Source of the DNA: Pterois miles
Taxonomy: Eukaryota; Chordata; Actinopteri; Perciformes; Scorpaenidae
Assembly (NCBI GenBank): GCA_947000775.1
Contig: CAMQGK010000637.1
Location: 23,614,001-23,678,000 of the forward strand
Direction: 5' to 3'
Length of the DNA: 64,000 nucleotides
Shown here: piece by piece, positions 44,333 through 57,639 of the stretch
Layout: each line of letters opens with the position of its first letter
Position numbering within the stretch: position 1 is the first letter of the stretch
Notes under the pieces: model-generated
What the model saw: the letters and a program-made list of their open reading frames with translations, nothing else
What the model was told of the DNA's origin: nothing
Database searches by the model: none
Position numbers and translations under genes: made by a program

Positions 44333-46627
44333 AGAAACAGCGCCGTCATTTTCTGAATGTGGCTAATGTCAATGCAGACTTTTACACAGGAAAACCTTCA
44401 AACCTTTGCTCATTTGTTGACCATTGCTTATAAAGCCTTAAAATGCCTTCTTATAATAAAATAAATCCTGTAGTTTGTAATGTATGTGACGCCATCGAAG
44501 GTTTGAATGTGATTATGAGAGACAGTTTCCGTTATTTCAGCAGTTTATTCTGCTGTGGAACATTAGAATGAGTTTTGCTCATCTTACATATATGTTTCTA
44601 ATGCGCTTGATATTATGCACCGATAAGGTGCAATCAGTGGAAAATAGCTAATTCTATATCTGCGTTTTCATACAGAAAGTGCTGATGTTGAGACATTCTG
44701 GGTTCTCCTGACGTCACATCTGTGTTTTGCCTGGAAACTCTGTGGGGTTACGCCCTGTTCTTACTGAAGTTACAGTCAGCGGCACTACAGTCTTCAGTCA
44801 CCCGGAAAGCAGTGGTTTATTTTTGCTGCTGTCATTGTTTCTATATGGTTTAGTATGAAGTGCAAAAATATAATCAGAGGCTGCAGCAGCAAAAGTCAGT
44901 CAGTCTCTCTGCACTTGTGTGTGAAAAATTCAGCACATGAAGCTGATTTCAGCAGTTTAAACAAAGTATGAGTTAACGCGGAGGAAAATAAATCTATAAC
45001 TGTCTGAACTCTGAAGTTTCGCTCCTGTTGGTGCAGTTGTTGTGAAGTGGAGAAAGACTTTAACTCCCACAGCCCAACCAAGTCGAATAAAATCACTCAA
45101 GTCGTAATGTAATACTATGAAAGACAGCATGACAATGTATTTTTGATCATTTTCTTGCACATGAAATTGCCATGTTATCTGTCATTTTCTTATGAAATTA
45201 GTGAGAATTTAATGATTTAAAAGGTACCAAAATCACATAAAATCTCAGGAAAGGTCAATATTCATTGTTCTATTATTCTCTTTTCTGAGATTTCTGTTCA
45301 CGTCCTACAGAGGCAGGAGAGCAGTTATTCCAAATACTGATAACTTGCATATTATCACACACAATATGCATTTGCATTGTCGACAAAATTCACCTGAATC
45401 ACCTCATGCATGAGACATTTCTGAAATTTTCAACATATAATTTGACTAAGCATGAAAGAAAATGACTCATGTCTCGCTGTAACCACATAATGCAAACCAT
45501 TTTCTGTGCAACAGCCCATAAATACTCAAATTAACTTTATTAAAATCACAAAATATCACTAAACAGCACAATCTTTTTGCATAATTTTATTTTTCAGTAT
45601 AGATATCAAGATATGGGATTAAGATGTCAAGTTATCTACAGTATTTATAAAGCAATGTACATGCAATTAATACCAAAATAAGACAGCATATGATCTAACA
45701 AACACAGTCCAACTCATTAAAAGCTCATGTCAAACTATAAGAGGTCAGTATGTGGATGGTCCCAGAAAACATCTGTCAACTGTCTCAGTTTTCTCCGTTT
45801 GTAACCCCAAAATATTAATATTATTGAGGTCTGTTTCAGTAACTCAAGTGAAGTGAGGTGAGACAACCCAGATTTTGGACTATTTTGCTTCCATAACATG
45901 TCTTATTTCAGACTCGTGGAAAGAAAACATCTAAAATACATATTTAGGTGTTTAATGTACTACTTTGTGCATTTGTGTCTGTAGATTTTTCCTAAATTAA
46001 CCAAAAGTTACCATTAGATAATGCATTATTTGTTTAGGCAAAAAAAAAAAAAAAAAAAAAAAAGTGACTTGACTGGTTGGTGGAGGCATAAAACTCCGAG
46101 GTGGTGATTCTAGCTTTAAGGGTGCCTGTTTTTAAATCTATTGGTTTGTGCTGTCATTATAGATTCTGTATTTTTATTAAGTTTTTTAACAAACATGTAC
46201 AAGATGACACTGCATCAGTCACTGCAGCTCCTCTCTCAGTGTTTTGTGTGTCTCTCACATTGCTTTCTGCTGCAGCAACCCTATTTTTAATGCATTATTT
46301 TTTTCATGTAGTTTGATATAATTTTCCACTTAGAAAAAAGTGAAGAGTGAAATGAAAATATTTGTAATTTAATCTTTACCACTGCACTAATAGATTGTCT
46401 TTATATTTGCCTCAAGCTGTTGTTAACCTTTGCAGGGTTTCCTGACCTTTACAGGTCTGACGTTGACATTCGTTTGTATCCTCCTCAAGTCTTTTCATCT
46501 TCCTCTGAGAGAATATACTGACAAATACTCCTCAACCATGTGTACAGCACAGTCAACATGCTCTCATCTTAACTCGTCACATACTGAAGCGGTGAACATG
46601 TGCTTAGTGTTGTGAAGTAAATAAAAA
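44333..46627. other. Intergenic, no gene seen
   Basis: AT-rich, with a poly-A run (46041-46063). A perfect CRE-type octamer TGACGTCA occurs at 44709-44716 but has no gene next to it. The plus frames near 46101-46615 have no recognised domain. Confidence 0.4.
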
Positions 46628-46915
46628 CATGTATAGCGCTTTTCTAGTCTTCCAACCACTCAAAGCACTTTACACTACGTGTCAGCATTCATACGTTCAT
46701 ACATTGATGGCAGACGCTGCCGTGCACGGTGCCAACTCAGGATTAAATCTAAATATTCATTTTATTCATGCACACCTGTGGCTCTGCAATTTGGGATTAA
46801 AAGTCTTGCTCAAGGACACGTTGACATGTGACCAGAGCAGCTGGGGATCAAACCACCGACCTTCCGCCTGGTGGACGAACTGCTCCATCTTTGAACCACA
46901 GCCGCCATTTAGGTT
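46628..46915 (-). repeat. Composite interspersed repeat with tRNA-like end
   Basis: atagcgcttttctagtcttc, accactcaaagcactttaca, gacgctgccgtgcacggtgc, accagagcagctggggatca, ending in gaaccacagccgccat. A diverged relative is at 6930-7150. Confidence 0.65.
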
Positions 46916-48049
46916 CAGACAATAAAACTATTAGTAGTTTGTTAGAAGTTAGTAGTATAGTTTGGTTTAGGAAAATACTACATGGCTGGGCTTAAAACTA
47001 CATTTGTACAGTGAAGATGACAGTAAACGTTGTGAACAGGGGACATGAACGAACAGCTGATTGTAACGTGAAGGTGAAACATAACGGACGAAAGCCTCTC
47101 TGTGTTTGTTGGACCCGTCCACCTCGCCTCCCGCTCGCCCTGTGTCCGTCTTTTCACTCTAAAAGCTACGTCACCACACACCCGGCGCACTTTAATATTT
47201 AAGCGTTTTATATGAATAACATAGGAACTTTCTGTGTGAGGCTGTGGAACCACACGCCGCTGACGGACAGCTTGAACTAGTGGTTTTGTTTTTAAAATTT
47301 AGACATTGTGTTCCACATAGGACTGGAAAAATTGAATTCCTATTTCCGTCAACTGTCTATTTTGAGTCAACTGGGGACGTCCCGCTTCAACCGACTGCAC
47401 ATCCAGATGAATATCTGTATGCTTGTCTCTCTGTATGTTCAATCTGCGGCTCCTCACAGGCTTTGAGATCATGGAAAAACAATGTTTTTGTCTGACGTGG
47501 AGTCTCTTTTTACTGAAACCTCAAGGTGGTGTAAAGCTGTGGTTGAGGTTTTAAATTTGAGTTGTTTTCATGTACATTTACAATGAAAAGGTTAACACCC
47601 ACCCACCCCCACACACAAGTGGGGTGTTACTTCGTTACTGCTTCCTTTCCTCTCTGCTGGCAACAATTACACATACAACACTCTCACAGCAACACGAGAC
47701 GATGGTTGGGAATACTCTCAGCGAGGATCTACAAAATGTAACCAGCCCGAGATGGCTGATAGATAATAACGCTAAAATGACGTCTCATTTATTGAATGCC
47801 TGCTGCCTCGTCTCCTCTCTCCTCACCTCCTCTGCTTGTGTCTCCCGTGGGCAGGACAAAGGTGCGAGGAGATCAGGCAAGGAAAGGAAGTGAGGAGACA
47901 CGTTCGCATGCTGAAAAACACTGTGAAATCATATCCTGGTATATTATCACAACGCATCACAAGCAAACTACAAAAGGCTCTGAAACAACTCATAAGGGTC
48001 ATATTAAAAGTTCACCCATGAAACAATTTAATCTAATTATATATCTCTA
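46916..48049. other. Intergenic, no gene seen
   Basis: Several short frames occur around 47000-48000 on both strands, but none has a domain, signal peptide or splice context that I recognise. Confidence 0.4.
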
Positions 48050-49660
48050 TAAAATATGGGAAATATGAAGGAAAACACCACTGGTATGTTGTGCTTTTTT
48101 CCTGAATGTGTACAAAATAATCCTTAAAAAATACTCTACATATAACATTAAATAACTACACTAATATCATATATTTCTGATGTTATACTTACATAAGCAA
48201 TAACAAACAAACATACACTGCCTTCCCACAGTGGCAGTTACTACACTTCTGTGTGCTGTTGAAAGTTTTATTTTGAAATGAAGTACCGGAAGATCAATGT
48301 CTGCATTGATAGAGGGTCCCCAGAGGGGAGGGCAGCAAACACATAATTTTTTTAAATACGCAGATAAACATCTGCTAGTATCAACATAGTGACACTATAA
48401 TGTTTAATGAATATACATTATTCAGGTTAAACAACTGGTAAATCAAATGTTGATAACTTGACTTGAGTATTCAGTGGTCACAGGTCTCAATAATACAGAC
48501 ACTTAAATGTTCACAGTAGTATCTGTATTTGTATTATATACTTTGTTATAAAACAATGTAAAGTCCTGCATCATATAATGTGCAGAGAACGTGTACATTC
48601 CCCAGAAGTGCCAGTATATTAACATAACTTTATTGATGCTAACTTGATGAATTTGAAATTGCAGTTCTTCGTAGTGACCACTAGAGGGCAGTAAACGCTG
48701 GTGATTTTAAATACACAGCTCATCTCTTTACTTTGTTGAACCAGGGAGCATTTTGTTTTGAATAACATGCTATATATCATAACATTATTCATTTATATTT
48801 GGAAAATTACATTGACTTGACATCAAATTTTCAAAATATGGTCAGGAACCGCGCCAACTTTCCCTCTTCCCTGCACTTTATTAATGAAACAAGCAACATG
48901 GCACCATCTTACCAAATCTTAAAAACAATGTAACCTTTAACTTATTAAATGATTATAATATGATGTATACAACATAAACTCTGGCATTATGCCATGTATA
49001 TGTAATTTTAAAATGATCTATATATGTTTGTACCTCTGTTAATGAGCATGTTTTCAATAAATAAAACTTAAATTTAAAGCATATTATTTTGTCTTTTACC
49101 TTAGATTCAACTTAATATCTTCTCAGCAGCACAATATGGGAAATACAAAAGTAAACGCTATTTGGATGTTGTGCTTCTTTTCCTTACATTAATTAATTAC
49201 ACTAAACAAATTGTATTTGCTATTTATCAGTATTTATCGGCAATTATCGCCATGACTACACAGTGCCCTCCCACAGTGACCACGAATAATAATATTTTCA
49301 AGTGTTTATTGTGTATTTAATGTTGTGTATATAATGTTTAATGCAAAGTTGCATAGAGTTCTGTATATATATTATAAATATTTTTTTCTTTTTTATTATA
49401 ATTATTATTGTTATATGTAGTACTGTGGAAAGTAGTTTCGTTAAACTGTGTTTAGGTGTCCCTGCATATGCGGAAATGACTATGGAGAAGTCTAAAAATA
49501 ACTACACTTCTGTGTACGTTGAATGTTTTATTTTGAAATGATTTACCGGAAATTGGAGTATGCTATAGTAGCTGCGTTGACGTTACCTTGACTAATTTAA
49601 TGTCGCAGTTCCTCGCTATTTCCACTAGAGGGCAGCAAACACGTGGCTTTAAATGCGCAT
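48050..49660. repeat. Diverged local duplication, about 1.1-1.3 kb spacing
   Basis: Blocks near 48055-48115, 48240-48345 and 48655-48720 recur, diverged, near 49130-49190, 49498-49560 and 49600-49660. Examples are tatgggaaatatgaaggaaa against tatgggaaatacaaaagtaa, and ccactagagggcagtaaacg against ccactagagggcagcaaaca. Non-coding. Confidence 0.55.
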
Positions 49661-50286
49661 CAACATTTGAATATGAAGGGATTTGACTCAGAACGATGCA
49701 ATTTAACATCATTTTGGACAATTATCATTATTATAGATAACGTCCAAAAAGCTGCAAGACAAAACTTGGTATAGCTGAATAATTATTATTTCATTTAAAC
49801 ACTTCACAGCCTTCGTCTGAACATTTAATCCTGGCAGTGTTTGCCCTGTAAAATCATATTGTGATGTGCTTATTGTTGTTTCTGCTGGATGTCTGGCTTT
49901 CACCCTGCAGAATGGGAAGAGTCTGAAGGTTTTTCTCTGTGCTCACCTGAAATCTGACTTCAACATGTGAACGTACGAGAGGATTTTCTGACATATCAAC
50001 TAGATCAGAGGCCAGTCTTAGTCCAGTATGCAGATTACATAAAGTACAATGTTGAAAATTAAAACCTCCAGCACACATGCTGAGATGGACCTTTCAGTGA
50101 GGAGGGAGACCTCTGATCAGGTTATTTAGAGATACTGGGGTTTTCAATGGGGAGACGATGTAATTATTAATATTAGTATTTAAACGTGGTAATTAATTTT
50201 GGGGGGCAAAGGAAACCCATCAGATAGAAACCGAGAATCAAACAGAGTTGTTTTTATATTTCTTTAAGTAACATACAGTGTGTGTG

Positions 50287-50287
<1 letters not shown>
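49661..50287. other. Intergenic, no gene seen
   Basis: AT-rich sequence with no supported feature. Confidence 0.4.

Positions 50288-50383
<96 letters not shown>
50288..50383. repeat. (TA)n microsatellite
   Basis: About 48 TA units. Confidence 0.95.
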
Positions 50384-50384
<1 letters not shown>

Positions 50385-50491
50385 TGCTCAGTTGTCTCTC
50401 ATATTAGAGAACTGATAATGTACTACACATATTACTACTCATATTTGAACAAATCCCAGCTGATGTTGCATTTTTGTATACTGTAGGACCC

Positions 50492-51134
<643 letters not shown>

Positions 51135-51300
51135 CGGAGGTGGAGGAAATACTCACATCTTACACTGCAGTAAAAGTACTACCACAGTGTACAAATACTC
51201 TGTTACATGTACAAGTCCTGCATTCAAATCTTAGTAATCTTCAGTAAAAGTACAAAGATATTAGCATGAAACTATAGAACCAAATGTAAAAACTCATTAT
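51135..51300. repeat. Interspersed teleost repeat
   Basis: ggaggaaatactcacatctt, actgcagtaaaagtactacc, caaatactctgttacatgta, caagtcctgcattcaaatct: a well-known high-copy fish repeat. Confidence 0.65.
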
Positions 51301-51550
51301 GCAGAATAATATCTATTATATTATTGTATTACAGTTAGGATGCATCACTTTAACATTGCAGATGGTAAAGGATTTCTGGATATTTTACGAACACTTCTGA
51401 TGTTTTACTAAATTTTGGGCTATTTTGTTTTTTTTCACTTTAACGTTGCAGATGTTAAAAGTGGAGCCCATTTTGATTTTTTTTTGGGTGGGGGGATTTA
51501 TTTTCAAATAAATTATTATTAGAATTATTATTAGAAGTAGTAGCAATAGT

Positions 51551-51604
51551 ATTGTTGTTGTTGTTGTTGTTATTATTATTATTATTATTGTTATTATTAT
51601 TACT
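51551..51604. repeat. (TTG)n(TTA)n trinucleotide run
   Basis: Interrupted TTG then TTA/ATT units. Confidence 0.85.
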
Positions 51605-51662
51605 GTGGAATATACTAAATAAATACCGTACTCTAATAATACTAATAATAATAGAAAAAATT

Positions 51663-51686
51663 ATAAAGCCCCAGCACTTTTCAAAT

Positions 51687-51719
<33 letters not shown>

Positions 51720-51744
51720 GATTTGAAAAGTGTCGGGGCTTTAT
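51663..51744. repeat. Inverted repeat flanking an (ATT)n run
   Basis: Arms 51663-51686 and 51721-51744 (core aaagccccagcacttttcaa) pair at 22 of 24 positions around the (ATT)n run at 51689-51719. Confidence 0.85.
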
Positions 51745-51899
51745 TTTGTAAACTCCACAGTGACGAGTAGATGAGTTTTTTATTTTTAAAACCTTACTTT
51801 ATTTGATATTTTCTTGGCTTTTATTAATTTATTTATTCATTTATTGTAAAAAAAAAAAAAAGTTATTTGCGATACATACAGCAGCGAGGAAAGTTTATT

Positions 51900-52800
51900 A
51901 TGAAAGTCACTTCCGGAAGTCGGCCATTTTGCCTGCCTGTAGCTTGACGCTGCTGTTAGCGGTGTTGGGATTCAGTGTGGCAGCAGGGGAAATCAGGGAA
52001 ATCTGGGATATCTGGGAAAGGGGAGTCGGCGAAAACCGGGACTAAACCGGCAGAACTCCCGACGAAGCCTTGGCCGTCACACCGAGGGGATTCCTACCGG
52101 ACATTTCTCGCCTGTCTCCCCGCTACCGGCTGCGGTTTTCCTCCCTGGACCTGCACCGTAAGTAGCCCAATTCCCCTTCACCTAGCTAACGCATCTCTAT
52201 CCCACCACATTCACGCCGCTTTCTCTCGCTGTTTTTGAAGATATGGTGAATAAAACTCGTCGCCAGTTAAAACCGCGACATTTTGGACGTTTAGTGTGTT
52301 ACAGTTACAACCGGGAGCGGATTTCATTAACATCCGCTGGTATAAAAGCCAATTAATCCCGATAGTGGCTGCATGTGTATGCAGAGAAAGGCGACGGGCT
52401 GCTGGAGGAGGAGGTGGAGGAGGTGGGGAGGGGTGGCGGAGAAAACGACTGGCTCCACAGAAATAAAAGCAGCTTTCACTCCCATCAGCTCGTTAAATGC
52501 ATTTCACCGGTGACCACTACAGCACACGCAGGGCTGATATCTGCCCGTGGGCGCCGTTTTCCGTTGTGCGTGTGTGTGTTTTTCCGCGCCGTATCAGCGC
52601 CGCAGGGCCTGCAGAGCACTCACACACTGCCGGCCTGGATGCGCAGGTTGGCCGGGGAGCAGCAGCCGGCTGACAGCGCCTCTCTCAGCCTCGGTATGAG
52701 CGTTCAGCGCTGCTGCTGCAGCCAGCCAGGCGTGCTGAGCTGACACCAGCAAGGCGTGGCATTCATATAGCATTACACAGCCACGGGCGTGTTCCCCGCA
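51900..52800 (+). promoter_or_regulatory. CpG-rich TATA-less promoter region of a gene beyond the window
   Basis: This is the only long CG-rich stretch outside the LTR element. It begins with a perfect palindromic double ETS site ACTTCCGGAAGT (51909-51920), followed at once by GCCATTTT (51923-51930), a YY1-type core. No TATA box. This is the usual layout of broadly expressed promoters. A second possible short first exon with MRRLAGEQQPADSASLSLG (ATG near 52637) ends at a GTATGAGC donor near 52693. Confidence 0.6.
51931..52157 (+). other. Probable noncoding first exon with splice donor
   Basis: GC-rich segment without any ATG, ending CTGCACC|GTAAGTAG at 52157/52158, a strong donor. Its start is not defined. 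If it is the 5' UTR exon of a plus-strand gene, intron 1 covers the rest of the window. Gene identity is unknown. In tetrapods large cytoskeletal genes such as RAPH1 and ABI2 flank the CD28-CTLA4 cluster, which is only a hint. Confidence 0.5.
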
Positions 52801-53037
52801 GCTGCCACACTACCCACTTTTATAAGGTATATTCAGATCCGTTCATCACACATCACCCTACGAATATCACTTCACTATGTGGCGTTTTCAACATTATTTT
52901 CTATTATAAATACCCTGCTCAGGGTTTGCCCCAAGCCCCATTTAAAAGGCATTTAATATTCAGCATTATCAGACATGCAGGCCTGCCATCTGTCTGTCTC
53001 CCTGTCTGTCTCACTGTCCTGTCCTTCTGTTACAGCC

Positions 53038-54229
53038 TAATACTGTATACTGTCTGACCTGTAGGCCTGTCTGTCATGTCTTCCCGCTGGTAGACCTGGA
53101 TCGGGGTTATTGGTAGAAAGGATCACTATAGGGGTTGTTATGTAGGCGAAGGTCTTGAAATGGATGAAGCTGATGAAAGAAGGTTTTGTTTGGTTTTTGC
53201 ATCATTTGGCAAAAAAAAAAAAAAAAAAAACATTTTTAAACTGAAACAATGCAGTTTTCTTCTCTAAAATGTCTGCGATGACGTACTGCCATTTTATCTT
53301 TCATGCACAGGGACATGTTTGAAAGTCTGTTCCTAAAAGTGGATTTATAAATCTGCATCAGTACTGCATAAAGTCTGACCAGTAGACCTGTGTCTGTCTC
53401 AGGGTTATTGGTAGAAATATTGTGATCAGCCGTAGTGGTTACTAGCTCACTTAAGGGATTGTTAGAAGTAGCTAAAGGTCTTGAAATGGATGAAGCTGAA
53501 CACATGGTGGTTAAGCTTCTGGCTGACATGTTTTGTCATCTTGTCTGATTGTTCGGTCTTTGCATCATTTGTTAAAAAAATGCCATTTTACAATGAAATG
53601 ATGCAATTTTCTCCTCTAAGATATCAGCGATGATGTGCTGCCATTTTATCTTTCATGCACGGGGACATGTATGCATGTCTGTCCCAGTAAACTATAAATT
53701 TTAGGATTAAAGAACCAGTAACCCTAAAAGTGGATTTATAATCCTGCGTCATGCGGTCCCACTGTAGACCCCTGAAGTATAAGATGAATAGCCAAATACT
53801 GCATAATGTCTGACCAGCAGACCTGTGTCTGTCTCAGGGTTATTGGTAGAAATATTGTGATCGGCCTGAGTGTTTATTAGTTCACTTCAGGGATTGTTGT
53901 ATGTAGGTAAAGGTCTTGAAATGGATGAGGTTGAACATAAGATTAAAGAAGGTTGTGGGGGTTTGGTGATGTTTTCATGGCTGACATGTTGGTTCATGCA
54001 TTTGCATTTCTACATATATTTATATCAGAATGATGCTGTTTTCTCCTCCTGTACGATGTCAGTGATGATGTACTGTAATGTTTTTTCACGCACGTGGCCA
54101 CATATGAAAATTTGTTCCAATAAAGCGCTATAGTTTTTAGGTTTAATGATCAAACACTGACTCTAAAAGTGGATTTATTCATCGGCATCATGCAGTCCAC
54201 TGTAGATCCCTCATGTCTGAGATGAATAA
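53038..54229. repeat. Three-copy diverged tandem repeat in the putative first intron
   Basis: Units about 53038-53363, 53364-53794 and 53795-54229. Each contains tactg-ata-tgtctgacc, gggttattggtagaaa, aggtcttgaaatggatga, cattttatctttcatgcac-type text and ctaaaagtggatttat. The first unit is shorter (about 326 bp against 431-435). Non-coding. Confidence 0.8.
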
Positions 54230-54588
54230 GCAGATGATTTTATATATTGGCAGCGCTGCTGCTGCAGTAGTGTGCCGGAGAGACGATGAGATGCAAACCA
54301 GGAAATCCTGTTTGAGGACTGATTGGCTGTTATGTTTTGTTGCCAGATGATGTTTTATTTGGCAAAAGTTGAGCCAGGATGGACTTTTCTGTCTGGGTCT
54401 CATAACTGAAATGAATGAAATGTTGTTTTTGATTTCGCGATATCATCCGTCTGATAGCTGTTGTGTTTAAAACACTGGCGCCGATATAACACTGAATCCT
54501 AGCTTCAGTATCCAGTGATAGTTTTTTAAGTGTTATTTTGACAAAGACAAACATATTTACCTGCAAAATGAGGAAGGACACTACTCAC

Positions 54589-54790
54589 TGACAGCTGTTG
54601 TTGCCTGATGGGCTGCAGTTTGCCATGTTATGATTGGAGCATATTTTTTATGCTAAATGCAGAACCTGTGAGGGTTTCTGGACAACATTTGCCATTGTTT
54701 TGTGTTGTTAATTGGTTTCCAATAATAAATATATACATATATTTTCATAAAGCAGCATATTTGCCCATTCCCTATTGTTATTTTGTTATA
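54589..54790 (+). mobile_element. Dispersed DNA transposon fragment
   Basis: ctgacagctgttgttgcctg, tatgctaaatgcagaacctg and ttttgtgttgttaattggtt match the interior of 62525-63166 in the same orientation. The ends are missing. Confidence 0.7.
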
Positions 54791-56326
54791 GATATTAACC
54801 CATTTTGTGCCCGCAACTGAAAGTTTTAATATCCTATGGTGGAAGTGGTCTTTTGGCTTGCCTGAACACAAATGTGAAGAAAATTTTCGGTCAAACTATT
54901 TGGCTGAAAAGTGAGTTCATCCTCATCAAACTATATCTGGTCTTTTGGTACATGATGGACTGTATGACTGGAATGTATCTCAGAAAGTACAAGGAGTACA
55001 ATCAAGTGCACGTAAGCAGCATGTTAAAAGACTTCATGTGGAAAACATTTAATAAAAATGTTTTTCCTCAGTTTTCAAAAATCCTTACTTTAACTCTTAA
55101 TAAAAGTGTGATTTTTCACATGATCTAAAAATGTCAGAGCTGTACTATTAGATACTATCCCAAAATATGTTCATATCAAATTCAAGACTTCTGAACAATC
55201 AGAGCAAATGTTGTGGCATTATTCCTTATTATACTTAATATAGTATTTGGGCACAAATGGGTTAATACACATCCCAACATGCAACATGAAATAAGTGATG
55301 TCTGTGCAATCACACTGAACTATATAGTGATTTTAAACAATAGTGAAATTTTCGGCCGATATACCTTCAAATGTTCAGTACCTTGTATGAACTAGATCTA
55401 CGTACCCTCACAGGGCTGGGGATTGTGTGTCAGCGCTGTAATGTGTGATCAGGCCCGTCAGTGCTAGTGTGTAATCATTCAGACAGACTTGAGAAGTCGC
55501 GTCTCGCGTGCAGCAAACTGGGGCAGAATTCAGCATCTCCTGCTCGTGTTGAGGGTTAACTGGAGTATAATAATCCCAACTGGCCTACTTCAACCAAAGG
55601 CTGCTCTGACAGTCGGCCTCAGCTTCACACCACAGACCTGCGGGGTCCTGGTTTCCTGATTCACTGTTGGTTAGTTAGTTCTCATCCCGGAGTCCTTCCA
55701 CACCGAACCTCTGATTTTATCTTTGGATTTTCTGTTGATTGAGTTTTCCTAGTTGGTGTCCTCATAGTGATGCTGTCTCAGCAGCTGTTTATCACATCTG
55801 GAGATGCTACTTCAGTATTGTGGTTAGGTGGTTTATGGCCAAAATCTTCTACTCAGATATATTATACTATGTAGTATATACACATGGCATGTTTTATGGT
55901 TCAGTCTATATGAAATAACCACATGGTAAAAGCTATTTCTGTATATCCCTGCATGAATTATATACTCGACAAATGAAAAGGAGCATTTTCTCATTTTAAG
56001 CACTTTAGTGCAAAATGAACATAATGGTTTTAGGTGAAATTATAGAGGAAAAAAGAAATAAACATAGGCCTAGCCTGAATCAAGATAGAAATTATATAGA
56101 AAAATATATGCATTTGACATTTTTTTATCGTTTTGACAATGTATTTTGTCATATTGCCTCGCCCTAGTTGTGGTTTTTTAATATTGTTTTGTATTTTGAA
56201 TGTCAAATTGTTGAATTGTATTGATTTGACTTTCATTTTTTGTGGTTACTTTTAGCTCCACGAGGCCCTAAAGACGGCAATGTTGGTTTGCCACTAGAGC
56301 AAAATATCGTTAGAACTGGAGTGGAC
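54791..56326. other. Putative intron, no gene seen
   Basis: AT-rich with several short frames (for example plus 54805-55128) lacking support. Confidence 0.4.
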
Positions 56327-56759
56327 TAGAGGTCGGAGGATTAATCGGGACAAATTTTTGTCATTTTTTTTCCTTCATAATCGACATCGGCCAATGTCTG
56401 ACCATATTAAGCCGACTAGGAAGCAGGTGCATCTGCGGGCAGTCAGTGTTGTTGCTGTAGAAAACGTGTGACGCTGCCCCTGACTGTCAGTCTACCAGCA
56501 GACCTCAGTAGATAAAACCCTAACTGGGAGAAACCCTGCAGACAAAATGCAGATGGGAGAGACAGACCATAAGTGATGATTACTTAAGAAGTTTTCTGTA
56601 TCATTCTGTTATTATTGGATTTTATCAGATGGAGGAATAAAAAGAAAACCAGCCAAAGATGTCGGCAAAAAGAAATCAGCATCGTATATCGGCCACCGGC
56701 TGTCCTGATCCTGTAAAAACTGGATTCGGCCATAAAAAAAACATATCAGTCGACCTCTA
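56327..56759. mobile_element. hAT-like MITE, 433 bp
   Basis: Ends tagaggtcg (56327-56335) and cgacctcta (56751-56759) are perfect 9-bp inverted repeats. The flanking octamers GAGTGGAC and GTCTGGAC match at 6 of 8, as expected for an aged 8-bp duplication. No coding region. Confidence 0.7.
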
Positions 56760-57639
56760 GTCTGGACAGACTGCCATCTAATAGGCTACCTAATGGTTCT
56801 GATGATTTTGTCTCTAAGCTACTTGTCAGAACCCCCAGATTTTTGTTAAAATTACCATAAATCCTCATTTGCTGTGCCCATGTTCTTAACTACATACTAG
56901 TATTTGCTGTGTTTTTACAGTTTTCTTCTAGGAGTCTACAGCGTAAAAGACATCAGTGTATTGTTTTGCACAAACAGGAAATGATATAAAACTCGAGCTA
57001 ATTAACGTCTATCAGACTGTGACTTTGGAATGTCTCTGACAATCAAACAAACAAAATGTTTACACCAGTTCCTTGTTGTTTTCTGAGATTTTTCCTACAG
57101 CTGTTTGCTTTCATGTGTTGCAGCTGTGAGCAGCTCCTCCACTTCCTTTTTATTTTTTTTCCATGTGGGAAAATAGTGCACAGACAAAAATCAGGCGTTT
57201 ATCAATATGAATACTGATAGTTTTGAGCAGAACATTTTTGTCATGTTTTCCAGATTGAACACGCAACATTTAAACCTTCTTCTTGGTTTGTTTTCTCTTC
57301 AGTCTGGTTTGGTTGCTCAGTGCACAAATTAAAGTGCAACAGTTTAAAAAATGATTTGCTGAGAGGTGTGTACGAAGGAGCAAATTTATCTTTTTTTGTC
57401 TCGAGCTGCCACCTCTATGCAGACTTGTATACTGCTGTTTTCACTTTGACTCGGCATAGATCTACTGTGCGCACGAATCCCTTCTCTTCTCTATAAACAT
57501 CACTGTTTTTGTTGACTTTATTTATCATATTTTGTGTTCTCTCTGGCCAAGATGTCAAGCAAATATCAGACTTCTGCAGAGGTCCAGGTCAGTCCTCCCC
57601 CACTCATGTCAACCTGTCCTTTATCTGGGTCCATCTCAA

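Noticed and set aside
44709..44716. CRE octamer TGACGTCA as a promoter
   Set aside because: No gene, CpG island or exon is seen beside it; a single octamer is expected by chance at this scale.
52375..52743. 122-codon plus frame in the CpG island as a gene
   Set aside because: No domain is recognised and GC-rich promoter DNA gives long frames by composition; only a short alternative first exon is conceivable.
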